Counted from the first letter of the stretch, positions 1-7,779 are shown. The stretch is DNA of 64,000 nucleotides from Falsiroseomonas sp051859025 (GCF_051859025.1 NZ_JBHYGL010000006.1:90736-154735), one strand, 5' to 3'. The notes: generated by a model not told the origin, from the letters alone. Numbers and translations are program-made.

Positions 1-192
1 CTGCGGGAGCAGATCGTCTCCGACCATGTGATGGCGAACGGCCTGTCTGCCGTGGTGCCGGCCCGCTTCCAGCTGGGGCTGACGGCGGTGGAGGAAGCCT
101 ATGGCATGGCGCCGAAGCTGAAGCCGGAGGATATCTATACCGACGCCTTCCTGCCGCCTGCCGCGGATCGCCGCCTCGTTGCAACAAGCTGA
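1..192 (+). CDS. C-terminal fragment, probable ABC-type substrate-binding protein
   Basis: An open frame runs from the first base of the window to a TGA at 190-192, giving the last 63 residues of a protein whose start lies outside. The end contains EEAYGMAPKLKPEDIYTDAFLPP, which resembles the C-terminus of NMT1/TauA-type periplasmic binding proteins of nitrate/taurine-like ABC transporters. Codon usage is strongly G/C at third positions, so it is a real coding end. The dioxygenase gene starts 22 bases downstream on the same strand, so the two may be co-transcribed. The family call rests on a short tail only and is tentative. Confidence 0.4.
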   Translation: MREQIVSDHVMANGLSAVVPARFQLGLTAVEEAYGMAPKLKPEDIYTDAFLPPAADRRLVATS

Positions 193-214
193 AGGCAGGT
201 CAGGGAGCCCCGCG

Positions 215-1168
215 ATGAACGACGCCATCCCGATCCTGGATTTCGAGCCCTTCCTGCACGGCTCCGGCGCCGATCGCGCGCATGTCGCCAAGGCCATCGG
301 CCAGGCCTTCGAACGCTTCGGCTTCATCCAGCTGGTCGGCCACGGCGTGCCGCAGGAAGCGCTCCAGGGCGCCTTCGCGGCGGCCGAGGCCTTCTTCGAC
401 CGGCCGGAGGCCTGGAAGCGCCAGGTGCAGGACCGCCGCAACAACCGCGGCTACGTGCCCCTGTTCGACACCGCCCTGCCCGGCCAGAAGCCCGGCGGGC
501 ACGAGGCCTTCAGCATCGGCCACTTCACGCGCCCCGCCGACCCGGCGCTGCGCGACCTGCCCTTCCATGCGGAAACCCCCTGGCCCGACATGCCCGGCTT
601 CCGCGAAAGGGTGGAGGGCTGCTACCGCGCGATGTACGAGGCCGGGCAGCAGGTCCTCGCCGCCGTCGCCATCCACCTCGGCGTGGCGGAGGATTTTTTC
701 GCCGAGGCGGCGCGGGAGAGCTATTCCAACATGCGCGTCGTCCACTACCCGCCGGCGGAAGCCATCGCCGACCGCACCGATATCGGCGTCCGCGCCCATG
801 CGGATGAGGGCCTGATCACCATGCTGGTGCAGGACATGAATGGCGGGCTGGCGGTGCAGGGCCCGACGGGGGATTGGCTGCCGGTGGTGCCGAACCGGGA
901 GGCGATGGTGGTCAATATCGGCAAGCTGCTGCGCCGCTGGACCAATGGCCGCTACCAGGCGGCGCTGCACCAGGTGGTCAACCGGTCGGGGCGGGAACGC
1001 TATTCCATCCCGCTCTTCATCCACCCTTCCTACCACACCCGCATCGACCCGATGACGCTGGTGGGAGAGGCGCCGGCCAGCGAGGAATTCGCCCCCATCG
1101 TGGCCGGTGAACAGGTCTACCGGAACTTCATGGCCCGCCGCCTGTCCTGGCAGGAAGCAACGTCCTGA
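215..1168 (+). CDS. 2-oxoglutarate/Fe(II)-dependent oxygenase, isopenicillin N synthase family
   Basis: A 317-residue non-heme iron oxygenase of the isopenicillin N synthase-like family; the substrate is unknown. The N-terminal DIOX_N part starts at IPILDFEPF and includes GFIQLVGHGV. The 2OG-FeII core supplies the iron ligands H195 and D197 (in RAHADEGLITML) and H252 (in ALHQVVN). R262 and S264 (in RYSIPLF) form the 2-oxoglutarate-binding RxS pair. The start at 215 is preferred over an upstream ATG at 179 because 215 follows an AGGGAG ribosome-binding site and matches the usual family N-terminus. It lies just after a binding-protein gene, which suggests a catabolic or small-molecule modification role. 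Confidence 0.85.
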   Translation: MNDAIPILDFEPFLHGSGADRAHVAKAIGQAFERFGFIQLVGHGVPQEALQGAFAAAEAFFDRPEAWKRQVQDRRNNRGYVPLFDTALPGQKPGGHEAFSIGHFTRPADPALRDLPFHAETPWPDMPGFRERVEGCYRAMYEAGQQVLAAVAIHLGVAEDFFAEAARESYSNMRVVHYPPAEAIADRTDIGVRAHADEGLITMLVQDMNGGLAVQGPTGDWLPVVPNREAMVVNIGKLLRRWTNGRYQAALHQVVNRSGRERYSIPLFIHPSYHTRIDPMTLVGEAPASEEFAPIVAGEQVYRNFMARRLSWQEATS

Positions 1169-1226
1169 CCCCGCCGCTGGACGCGTCCCCGCGCGGCCGC
1201 TAGACCGCGCGGGACGCCTGCAACGG

Positions 1227-1877
1227 ATGGGAATGCCCGTGCCCGACGCCGCCGAGGTGCGCTTCGTCGCCAAGAACATGCGCCTCGACCTCCGCCTGAT
1301 CGCGGAGATGATCCAGCCCGGCGCCCGGGTGCTGGATATCGGCTGCGGCGACGGCGCGCTGATCGAACACCTCACACGCCTCAAGGGCGCCGACGCCCGG
1401 GGCATCGAGATCGACATGGCGGAGGCGACGGAAGCGGTCGCGGCCGGGCTGCCCGTGATCCACGGGGATGCCGATGCGGACCTCGCCTTCTATCCCGATG
1501 GCGCCTTCGACTACGTCGTCCTGTCCCGCACCCTGCAGGCGGTGGAACGGCCGAAGGAAGTGCTGCACCAGATGCTGCGCATCGGCGCGCGGGCCATCGT
1601 CTCCTTCCCCAATTTCGGCCATTGGCAGCTGCGGGTGAAGCTGCTGCTGGAAGGCCGGATGCCGGATACGGAGACCTGGAACCAGCCCTGGTACGAGACG
1701 CCGAACATCCACCCCTGCACCATCCGGGACTTCTTCGCGCTCTGCGCCATGGAAGGCTACGTCGTGGAGAAGTGGCTGGCGGTGGACGACAAGGGGCTGA
1801 GCTCGCCCTGGAAACGCTCACCCTGGCTGGCGAACCTGTTCGGCGAACAGGCGCTGTTCCTGCTGCGGCGGGGCTGA
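1227..1877 (+). CDS. metW: MetW-like methyltransferase
   Basis: A class I SAM-binding protein of the MetW family. In bacteria it works with MetX, the homoserine O-acyltransferase of methionine synthesis. Motif I reads VLDIGCGDGAL; SFPNFGHWQLR and a TWNQPWYETPNIHPCT segment are typical of MetW. Family members are about 200 residues, which fits an ATG at 1278 (MRLDLRLIAEMI). Strong G/C third positions continue upstream to the ATGs at 1227 and 1233, so the longer start is given. No metX is present in the window, so the usual metX-metW pair is not seen here. Confidence 0.85.
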   Translation: MGMPVPDAAEVRFVAKNMRLDLRLIAEMIQPGARVLDIGCGDGALIEHLTRLKGADARGIEIDMAEATEAVAAGLPVIHGDADADLAFYPDGAFDYVVLSRTLQAVERPKEVLHQMLRIGARAIVSFPNFGHWQLRVKLLLEGRMPDTETWNQPWYETPNIHPCTIRDFFALCAMEGYVVEKWLAVDDKGLSSPWKRSPWLANLFGEQALFLLRRG

Positions 1878-1885
1878 CGCCGAAT

Positions 1886-2071
1886 TCAGTGCAGGCGCGT
1901 CCCCGCCGGCGCGCCCTGCGCGGGCAGCAGGGACGCCGCCATCGCCGCGTGCCGCGCCGCGGCATCCGCGCCAAGGCGGCGGCATTCCGCCTCCACATAG
2001 GCCAGCATCAGCATGATGGCGGCCTGGTCGGTCTGTTCGCCATCGGAGGAAGCAGGCAGCGGGGTCTGCAT
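1886..2071 (-). CDS. Small conserved-looking hypothetical protein (61 aa)
   Basis: A 61-residue reading frame on the minus strand, converging with metW at a distance of 8 bases. The ATG at 2071 follows an AGGA motif at good spacing; an in-frame start further out is less likely. The middle (AAIMLMLAYVEAECRRLG) is predicted to be an amphipathic helix followed by an Ala-rich segment. There is no signal peptide or known domain. Third positions are G/C-rich, supporting coding. Function unknown. Confidence 0.5.
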   Translation of the reverse strand: MQTPLPASSDGEQTDQAAIMLMLAYVEAECRRLGADAAARHAAMAASLLPAQGAPAGTRLH

Positions 2072-2228
2072 GGTGTTGGTCCTGGGGATGGGGCCCAAGC
2101 GCGGCCGGTGTTAAGCGTATTGCATACCGATCACGTATCCGTGAAGACCAAATCGCTCGGCCTCATATTCCACCGCCGGTTGTCCTGACCCGAAACGCCA
2201 CAGCCAGGCTCCATGGTCGCCGGGGGTG

Positions 2229-2262
2229 CGGACAAAAAAATCCCCGGCGGTGGCCCGCCGGG
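2229..2262 (-). terminator. Rho-independent terminator of the putative small RNA
   Basis: A 9-bp G/C inverted repeat (CCCCGGCGG and CCGCCGGGG, four-base loop) is followed on the minus strand by seven consecutive T. It points leftward and no protein gene lies immediately upstream of it, so it most simply ends a small non-coding transcript. Confidence 0.75.
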
Positions 2263-2324
2263 GCTGAGTTCAAGGAGGAAACGTCCAGGAACGTCCGTGC
2301 GGCGCCGCCGGGCGCCTCGGGACA
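2229..2324 (-). ncRNA. Putative trans-acting small RNA with anti-Shine-Dalgarno motif (suhB/alpha-r14-like)
   Basis: Read leftward, a promoter-like region leads into about 95 bases with three parts. First is a 6-bp GGCGCC stem with a CGGC loop. Second is an unpaired stretch containing GACGTTTCCTCCTTGAACT, whose UUUCCUCC is complementary to a Shine-Dalgarno sequence. Third is a Rho-independent terminator with arms CCCCGGCGG and CCGCCGGGG followed by seven T. Two hairpins flanking a CCUCC motif is the architecture known for alphaproteobacterial alpha-r14/suhB-type RNAs. The 5' end at 2324 is inferred from a -10-like TATCGT at 2336-2331. No expression evidence is available. Confidence 0.55.
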
Positions 2325-2358
2325 GGGGGGACGATACGGCGCCGCCGCCGGCCTCGCC

Positions 2359-2372
2359 TTGATGTGAATCAA
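2359..2372. promoter_or_regulatory. FNR/FixK-type binding site
   Basis: TTGATGTGAATCAA is a perfect TTGAT-N4-ATCAA palindrome, the consensus of FNR/FnrL/FixK oxygen-responsive activators. Its centre (2365.5) is exactly 41.5 bases upstream of the inferred small-RNA start at 2324, the class II activator position. A leftward -10-like TATCGT lies at 2336-2331. In the phaB direction no good -10 sits at the matching distance, though an effect on phaB is possible. Confidence 0.7.
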
Positions 2373-2520
2373 ACACGTTGCTCGGCCGGATCGCGATGCC
2401 TGTTTGCTCTCCGGCGCCCGGCGCGCGAGGATGGGGGCGTGCCGCCCGCCCCCGGGCCCGGTGGCATGCAGGGAAGCCGACGGTGCCCGAGGCGCCGCGA
2501 CAACAGGGTGGGAGAGCCGC

Positions 2521-3243
2521 ATGGCACGTGTAGCATTGGTGACGGGTGGGCAGCGTGGCATCGGCGCCGCGATCAGTGAGGCGCTGCAGGCCGCCGGCCG
2601 CAAGGTCGTCGCCTCCTACGCCGGCAATGACGCCGCGGCGCAGGCCTTCACCGAGCGCACCGGCATCCCCTGCTACAAATTCGATGTCGGCGACTACGAT
2701 GCCTGCGTCGCCGCCGTGCAGAAGATCGAGGCCGAAATCGGCCCGGTCGAAGTCCTGGTGAACAATGCCGGCATCACGCGCGACGCGATGATGCGCAAGC
2801 TGACGCGACAGATGTGGGACGACGTCATCGATACGAACCTCGGCAGCTGCTACAACATGTGCAAGGCCGTGTGGGATGGGATGAGCAGCCGGAAGTTCGG
2901 CCGCATCGTCAATATCGGCTCCGTCAACGGCCAGGCCGGGCAGCTCGGCCAGGTGAACTACGCCGCCGCCAAGTCGGGCATCCACGGCTTCACCAAGGCG
3001 CTTGCCCAGGAAGGTGCCCGCAACCAGGTCACGGTCAATGCCGTGGCGCCGGGCTATGTGGACACGGAAATGGTGCGCGCCGTCCCCGCCGACGTGCTGG
3101 AGAAGATCATCTCCCGCATCCCGCGCGGGCGCCTCGGCACCGCGCAGGACATCGCCCGTGGCGTCGCCTTCCTGACGGCGGACGAGGCCGACTTCATCAC
3201 CGGCTCCACGCTGTCCATCAACGGCGGCCAGCACATGTATTGA
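2521..3243 (+). CDS. phaB: Acetoacetyl-CoA reductase (NADPH)
   Basis: This 240-residue short-chain dehydrogenase reduces acetoacetyl-CoA to (R)-3-hydroxybutyryl-CoA, the second step of polyhydroxybutyrate synthesis. It has the cofactor motif TGGQRGIG and the NNAGITRD motif. The catalytic Ser is in NIGSVNGQAGQLGQ and YAAAKSG supplies Tyr and Lys. PGYVDTEMV and the C-terminal INGGQHMY tail are typical of PhaB. The start follows GGGAGAG. phaA, phaC, phaE and phaR are 9-12 kb away. An FNR/FixK site and a putative small RNA lie just upstream, so it may be tied to oxygen supply. Confidence 0.92.
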   Translation: MARVALVTGGQRGIGAAISEALQAAGRKVVASYAGNDAAAQAFTERTGIPCYKFDVGDYDACVAAVQKIEAEIGPVEVLVNNAGITRDAMMRKLTRQMWDDVIDTNLGSCYNMCKAVWDGMSSRKFGRIVNIGSVNGQAGQLGQVNYAAAKSGIHGFTKALAQEGARNQVTVNAVAPGYVDTEMVRAVPADVLEKIISRIPRGRLGTAQDIARGVAFLTADEADFITGSTLSINGGQHMY

Positions 3244-3250
3244 GACGCTG

Positions 3251-3280
3251 GAAGGGGAATCGCGCAGGCGGTTCCCCTTC
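3251..3280 (+). terminator. Hairpin after phaB
   Basis: A 9-bp inverted repeat (GAAGGGGAA and TTCCCCTTC, 12-base loop) starts 8 bases after the phaB stop. There is no T-tract, so termination may be partial, and the next gene follows 16 bases later. Confidence 0.45.
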
Positions 3281-3295
3281 TGCCGGAGACCAGCG

Positions 3296-3931
3296 ATGAC
3301 CCATGCCATCCTCGCCTTCGACGGCACGGATGCCGAAGCCCCCGCCCGCCGCGCCGCGGCACGCGACGAACACGTCGCCTTCATCACCGCGGAAGCCGCC
3401 GCGGGCCGCCTGCTGCTCGGCCTGCCTTTGCATGACGAGGCCGGGCGCAGCCTGGGATCCCTGATGATGATCGCGGGCGACGAAGGCGCGCGGGATGCCT
3501 ATCTGGCCGCCGAGCCCTTCGCTCGTCTCGGCGTCTGGCGGCGCGTTGAGACCCACCCCTTCCGCATCGCCCCCCTGCCCTACCAGGGCTGGCCGGGCGA
3601 ACCGCCCCAGGGCCGCACCCACACCGTGACCATCGCCTGGGACGGCACCGATCCCGGCGCGCTGGATCGCCGCCTGGCCGCCCGCCAGGGCCATTTCGAC
3701 CGCGTCCGCCCCATGGCAGCCGATGGCACGCTGCTGTTCGGCGGCGCGATCCTGGCCGCCGATGGCACGACGATGCGCGGCTCCATCGCCGTCACGCGCC
3801 ACACCAGCCATGCCGAGGCACGCGCCTGGATGGCGCCCGATCCCTACGTCACCGGCGATGTCTGGCGCGACATTTCCCTCCATGCCACCAGCTTCCGTGC
3901 CCTGTCCTACGCAGCCCTGCCCCATGCCTAG
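3296..3931 (+). CDS. Tandem YCII-domain protein
   Basis: A 211-residue protein made of two consecutive YCII (ferredoxin-like, dimeric alpha-beta barrel) domains. The first is about residues 1-95 (HAILAFDGTDAEAPARRAAAR...HVAF) and the second about 107-205 (TVTIAWDGTDPGALDRRLAARQGHF). Each ends with a YLAAEPFARLGVW- or WMAPDPYVTGDVW-type segment, the usual YCII 'DPF..ag' end. YCII proteins are about 95 residues, so this is an internal duplication or fusion. The stop overlaps the start of the next gene by 8 bases, so the two are translationally coupled. Function unknown. Confidence 0.7.
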   Translation: MTHAILAFDGTDAEAPARRAAARDEHVAFITAEAAAGRLLLGLPLHDEAGRSLGSLMMIAGDEGARDAYLAAEPFARLGVWRRVETHPFRIAPLPYQGWPGEPPQGRTHTVTIAWDGTDPGALDRRLAARQGHFDRVRPMAADGTLLFGGAILAADGTTMRGSIAVTRHTSHAEARAWMAPDPYVTGDVWRDISLHATSFRALSYAALPHA

Positions 3932-4310
3932 GCTGCTGGAATACGGGGAGGCCGCGCCGGAGGCGCAGGCGGTCTTCGACGAGATCAAGGCCGTGCGGGG
4001 CATCGAGGACGTCAACAATTTCTGGAAGGCACTCGCCGTCGATCCGCCGCTGCTGCGCCGCACCTGGGACAGCCTGCGCACCGTGATGGCGCCGGGCGCG
4101 ATCGACCCGGTGGTGAAGGAGATGCTCTACCTCGCCGTCTCCATGACCAGCGGCTGTGCCTATTGCACCGCCAGCCACGGCGCCGCCGCGCGGGCGAAGG
4201 GCATGAGCGACGCGCAGTATGGCGAGTTGCTGGCCATCGTCGGCATGGCGGCGGAGACGAACCGGCTGGCGGAGGCGCTGCGCGTGCCCGTGGACAAGCA
4301 GTTCGACTGA
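3924..4310 (+). CDS. Carboxymuconolactone decarboxylase/AhpD-like protein
   Basis: A 128-residue CMD-family protein with the AhpD redox signature SGCAYCTASH (CxxC plus a nearby His), indicating peroxidase-linked thiol chemistry rather than muconolactone decarboxylation. The fold is all-helical and small, as usual for the family. It starts inside the end of the tandem-YCII gene (ATGCCTAG overlap), so the two are co-expressed. The peroxidase partner is not visible here. Confidence 0.8.
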   Translation: MPRLLEYGEAAPEAQAVFDEIKAVRGIEDVNNFWKALAVDPPLLRRTWDSLRTVMAPGAIDPVVKEMLYLAVSMTSGCAYCTASHGAAARAKGMSDAQYGELLAIVGMAAETNRLAEALRVPVDKQFD

Positions 4311-4318
4311 GCCGCGGG

Positions 4319-4486
4319 CTACTTCTTCCGGCGCGGCTTCCGCTTCACGTCTGGCTCCGCGGCGCGCGCCACCGCGGCGATCCAGGCCTTCTGGCCCTGT
4401 TTCATCGCATTGGTCGCATGGCCCATCCACCACCCGGCGGCGCGGCTGGCGGCACTCATCATCACGCTGCGCGGGGTGCCCTTCAT
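4319..4486 (-). CDS. Small basic hypothetical protein (55 aa)
   Basis: A short minus-strand frame, convergent with the AhpD-like gene. It encodes a helix-forming N-terminal half (SRAAGWWMGHATNAMKQGQKAW) and a very basic tail (KRKPRRKK). Such a small amphipathic protein with a Lys/Arg tail could bind nucleic acid or granules, but this is a guess. No strong ribosome-binding site precedes the ATG, and an ATG eight codons in is an alternative start. Confidence 0.4.
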   Translation of the reverse strand: MKGTPRSVMMSAASRAAGWWMGHATNAMKQGQKAWIAAVARAAEPDVKRKPRRKK

Positions 4487-4552
4487 GCCGGGTGCAACGC
4501 GGAAGGCCCGCCCCCGGTTCGCGCCGGGCGATGCGGGGCGTAGAAGGGCCGC

Positions 4553-5398
4553 ATGTCCCCCGCCACCATCGCCGGCTGCGGCGCCCTCGCGCTCTGGGCC
4601 TTCCTCGCGCTGCTCTCCCGCATGGCGGCGGGCATCCCGCCCTTGCAGATCACGGCCATGGGCTTCGCCGTCGGTGGCGTGGTGGGGCTTGCGGTCGTCG
4701 CCGCCACGGGACGGCTGGGCGCGCTGCGGCAGCGGCCGCTCGCCTGGCTGCACGGCGTGGGCGGGCTGTTCGGCTACCACGCGCTGTATTTCATCGCCCT
4801 CGCCTTGGCGCCGGCGGTGGAGGCGAACCTCATCAACTACCTCTGGCCGCTGCTGATCGTGCTGCTCGCCGCGCCGCTGCGCGGGCTCAGGCTCGGCCCC
4901 GCGCGGCTCACGGGCGTGGGCCTCGGCTTCGCGGGCTGCGCCATCCTGGTCGGCACGGGCGCGAGCTTCCCGCCGGAGGCCCTGCCCGGCTTCCTCGCCG
5001 CACTCGGCTGCGCCGTGACCTGGGCGGTCTATTCGGTGACATCGGGCACGAAGGCGCTCGCCGGCGTGCCGACGGAGGCGGTGGCCGGCTTCTGCCTGGC
5101 GACCGCGCTTTGCGCCCTCCTGGCGCATCTGGCCTTCGAGACGACGGTGATGCCCGACACACGGCAATGGATCGCCGTGCTGCTGCTCGGCCTGGGCCCG
5201 GTGGGCGCGGCCTTCTTCCTGTGGGATGTCGGCATGAAGCGCGGCGATCCGCGCCTGCTGGGCACGCTGGCCTATGCCGTCCCGGTCGCCTCCACCCTCC
5301 TGCTCATCCTGGCGGGGGAGGGGGCGCTGTCGTTGCGCGTCCTGCTCGCCACCCTCATGGTGGCAGGGGGCGGGTTTGTCGCGGCGAGGGCGCGCTGA
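4553..5398 (+). CDS. EamA/DMT-family exporter
   Basis: A 281-residue inner-membrane protein with about ten hydrophobic helices and two EamA repeats, the drug/metabolite transporter fold. YALYFIALALAPAVEANLINYLWPLLIVL in the first half resembles YddG/YedA-type amino-acid exporters. The second repeat includes GPVGAAFFLWDVGMKRGDPRLLGTLAYAVPV. It is short but complete for the family (usually 280-300). The substrate cannot be told from sequence. Confidence 0.8.
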   Translation: MSPATIAGCGALALWAFLALLSRMAAGIPPLQITAMGFAVGGVVGLAVVAATGRLGALRQRPLAWLHGVGGLFGYHALYFIALALAPAVEANLINYLWPLLIVLLAAPLRGLRLGPARLTGVGLGFAGCAILVGTGASFPPEALPGFLAALGCAVTWAVYSVTSGTKALAGVPTEAVAGFCLATALCALLAHLAFETTVMPDTRQWIAVLLLGLGPVGAAFFLWDVGMKRGDPRLLGTLAYAVPVASTLLLILAGEGALSLRVLLATLMVAGGGFVAARAR

Positions 5399-5611
5399 TC
5401 AGGCCGCCAGCGCCCGCTTGGACTGCGCGGGCTTCGCCAGGCAGGCATTGACCAGCGCCGCCAGCTGCCCGGCCGAGGCCTCGTCCATGCGCAGCATCAG
5501 GTGTTCGCCCGCGCCCGTCACCAGGTCGATGCTGAAACCACTGGCGCCCACGCCCACGGCCACCGGTTCACAGAGCGTCCCGCACACGCCCACCGCTTCC
5601 TGCTTCGCCAC
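5399..5611 (-). CDS. Small hypothetical protein (70 aa)
   Basis: A 70-residue minus-strand frame ending directly against the exporter stop. It uses a GTG start preceded by an excellent AGGAGG ribosome-binding site. It contains two Cys near the N-terminus (GVCGTLCEP) and a C-terminal helix (SAGQLAALVNACLAK). No domain is recognised. The strong ribosome-binding site and codon pattern make it a likely real gene of unknown function. Confidence 0.6.
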   Translation of the reverse strand: MAKQEAVGVCGTLCEPVAVGVGASGFSIDLVTGAGEHLMLRMDEASAGQLAALVNACLAKPAQSKRALAA

Positions 5612-5759
5612 CGCAACCTCCTGTCCGTTACCAGTCCCGCCCGGCTATTCCGTGCGGCACGGCTCATCCGTGCAGGGACAATGGAGGCCGCCAGCGCAAC
5701 AACTTTGTTAACCGCCTGGGGGCGCTGACTCTTCACGACAAAGCCTGGGAAGCCGGGCC

Positions 5760-6368
5760 TCAGCCGGGCTTCCGCAGCAGCGCTCGGACCACTTCCGCGG
5801 GGCCCTGGTGGCGCGGGCCCTCATCCAGCCGGACGGTGCCTTCCAGCAGTTCCAGCACCTCCAGCCCGCCGAACAGTTGCTCCACGATGGTGCGGGACCA
5901 CAGAAGGTCCGGCATCTTCGGCCCGCCGCTGCGCCTTCCCTGCTGGGCGGGGGTGAAGCATTCCAGCGCCAGCATCCCGCCGGGGGCGAGCGCCCGCACC
6001 ACACCAGCCGCCGCCGCGGCGCGGTCCGCGGGCGGCAGGTGCAGGTAGATCCAGGCCACCAGCTCGAAGCCGGCCTCTGGGTAGGTCCAGGCGCTGGCAT
6101 CGGCGGTGACGCATGCCATCGCCACGCCGCGCCTTGCCGCCAGCGCGGCGGCCTTGGCCGATCCCACCGGCGACCAGTCCAGCGACGTCACGGCCAGCCC
6201 CTGGCCGGCCAGCCAGGCGCCGTTCCGCCCCTCCCCATCCCCCAACGCCAGCGCCCGCATCCCGGGCCGGAGCCGGGGCGCGAGGCTTTCGAGATAGAGG
6301 TTCGGCGCCTCCCCGAACTGGAAGTCGCCACCGCCATAGCGTTCGTCCCAGGCGAGGGAGGTGCTCAT
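5760..6368 (-). CDS. Class I SAM-dependent methyltransferase
   Basis: A 202-residue methyltransferase with a TehB/thiopurine-like layout. The N-terminal WDERYGGGDFQFGEAPN leads into ALALGDGEGRNGAWLAGQG (motif I), then LDWSPVG, and YLHLPPADR in the motif IV region. It is the last of three leftward genes (gloB, GST, methyltransferase) with gaps of only 1 and 10 bases, so it is probably one operon. Grouping with glyoxalase II and a glutathione S-transferase suggests electrophile or metalloid detoxification. The substrate is not known. Confidence 0.75.
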   Translation of the reverse strand: MSTSLAWDERYGGGDFQFGEAPNLYLESLAPRLRPGMRALALGDGEGRNGAWLAGQGLAVTSLDWSPVGSAKAAALAARRGVAMACVTADASAWTYPEAGFELVAWIYLHLPPADRAAAAAGVVRALAPGGMLALECFTPAQQGRRSGGPKMPDLLWSRTIVEQLFGGLEVLELLEGTVRLDEGPRHQGPAEVVRALLRKPG

Positions 6369-6369
6369 C

Positions 6370-6969
6370 TCAGGCCGGCGGTGCCGTGCGGGCCATGGCC
6401 GGGTAGGCGGAGACCTCCGCATACCAGGCCGCCAGCCGGGGGTTCGCCTCCCGCCAGGGCTCATGGGCGAAGCGGAAGTCGAGGTAGCCCAGCGCGCAGG
6501 CCACCGCCACGGAACCGACATCGCCAAGGCCCGCGGGCGGGCTCGCTTCCAGCGCCGCCAGGCCACGCTCCACCACCGCCTTCTGCCGCGCCATGAAGGC
6601 CGCGCGGGCTTCGTCCTGGGGGTGGGCGGATTGCCCGCGCCGCGCCACGGCGGCATCCATGATGCCATCCGCCAGGGCGTGGCGGATCTGCACCGTGAGG
6701 CGCGCCGGGCTGCCGGTGGGCGGGAACAGGGGCGCGGCATCGCCCAGCGTGTCGAGGTATTCGCAGATCACCGGGCTGTCATAGACCGCGCGCCCATCCT
6801 CCAGCACCAGGGCCGGAATCTTGGACAGCGGGTTGTCCTGCAGCAGGTGGGCTGGGGAGGCGTGGGGGTCCGTCGCCACCGTCTCGATCCGGCCGTCGAT
6901 GCCGCGCAGGATGGCGCAGGCCAGGACCTTGCGGACGAAGGGGCTCGCCGCCGCGAAATGGAGTTTCAC
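6370..6969 (-). CDS. Glutathione S-transferase
   Basis: A 199-residue GST. The thioredoxin-like N-terminal domain starts KLHFAAASPFVRKV, with SPF in the catalytic region, and has NPLSKIPALVLEDG (cis-Pro) and the glutathione-contacting YDSPVICEYLD. A helical C-terminal domain follows, with ACALGYLDFRF. The GTG at 6969 is chosen because it follows GAGGAA; longer starts would run into gloB. It lies between gloB and a methyltransferase in a tight leftward operon. Confidence 0.85.
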   Translation of the reverse strand: MKLHFAAASPFVRKVLACAILRGIDGRIETVATDPHASPAHLLQDNPLSKIPALVLEDGRAVYDSPVICEYLDTLGDAAPLFPPTGSPARLTVQIRHALADGIMDAAVARRGQSAHPQDEARAAFMARQKAVVERGLAALEASPPAGLGDVGSVAVACALGYLDFRFAHEPWREANPRLAAWYAEVSAYPAMARTAPPA

Positions 6970-6979
6970 CGGCTGTTCC

Positions 6980-7714
6980 TCACCTGAAGTGGTTCTTGGC
7001 TTCACGCCGGGCGGTGAACTCCGCCAGGTCGCGGGCGCGGAAATAGGGGTTGCCCGAGAGTTCCTGCGCCAGCGTGGTCGGCACGGTGGGGCGGCCGGCC
7101 GCGCGCAGCGCCGCGGCGGCCTCGGCCTCCGCCCGCAGGGCCTTGTTCTCGGGCTCGATCGTCAGGGCGAAGCGGGCATTGGTCTCGGTGTATTCATGGC
7201 CGCAGCAGAAGCGCGTGTTCGGCGGCAGCTTTGCGAGTCGCTTGAACGACTTGTACAGCGCCTCCATCCCCCCGGCTTCCAGCGGGCGACCGCAGCCGAG
7301 CGCGAAGACGACGTCGCCGCACAGGAGAAAATGGTCGGCGGCGAAGTGGAAGGCGATGTGGCCGGTGGTGTGGCCGGGCAGGTGCATGACCGACGCGCGG
7401 GCGGCACCGAAGACCACCTCATCGCCCTCGCCCACCGCCTGGTCCAGCTTCGGCAGGCGGTGCACATCCGGCGCGCCACCGATAACCTTGGCCGCCGGGA
7501 ACCGCGCGCGCAGCTCCTCCACCCCGTTGATGTGGTCGCCGTGATGGTGGGTGAGGAAGATGGCATCCAGCGTGCCGCCCGCCGCCTCCACCGCCGCGAT
7601 GGCGGGCCCGGCTTCCCCGGGGTCGCAGATCCCGATGGCGCCCGTGGGGCCATCCTTGAGCAGCCAGAGGTAGTTGTCCTCGAGGCAGGGGACCGCCTCA
7701 ACCTTGACCGACAT
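6980..7714 (-). CDS. gloB: Hydroxyacylglutathione hydrolase (glyoxalase II)
   Basis: A 244-residue metallo-beta-lactamase-fold enzyme that hydrolyses S-D-lactoylglutathione to lactate and glutathione. The two-metal motif is THHHGDHING; LPGHTTGHI and FCCGHEYTETNARFA supply further ligands. The C-terminal HAGH domain ends NPYFRARDLAEFTARREAKNHFR, with the usual NPFlR-like glutathione site. GDVVFALGCGR replaces the more common GDTLF, a mild change. It is the first gene of a leftward detoxification operon and divergent from a methyltransferase gene 65 bases away. Confidence 0.9.
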   Translation of the reverse strand: MSVKVEAVPCLEDNYLWLLKDGPTGAIGICDPGEAGPAIAAVEAAGGTLDAIFLTHHHGDHINGVEELRARFPAAKVIGGAPDVHRLPKLDQAVGEGDEVVFGAARASVMHLPGHTTGHIAFHFAADHFLLCGDVVFALGCGRPLEAGGMEALYKSFKRLAKLPPNTRFCCGHEYTETNARFALTIEPENKALRAEAEAAAALRAAGRPTVPTTLAQELSGNPYFRARDLAEFTARREAKNHFR

Positions 7715-7779
7715 GGCAATCCGGCTCCCGGTCCAATGCCCCCGTCCAAACCGGGGGCTTCATCCCCTATATCCCCGGC

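Larger units (their letters stand above)
2099..2520. other. Regulatory intergenic region upstream of phaB
   Basis: This 422-base gap holds no credible protein gene. It contains a leftward candidate small RNA ending in a strong terminator, a perfect FNR/FixK palindrome and the phaB leader. G+C drops around 2100-2160 and 2355-2410, as expected for promoters. Each element is listed separately. Confidence 0.6.

Noticed and set aside
1107..1226. Longer N-terminus for metW from an ATG at 1107
   Set aside because: It would overlap the oxygenase gene by 62 bases and adds residues unlike MetW.
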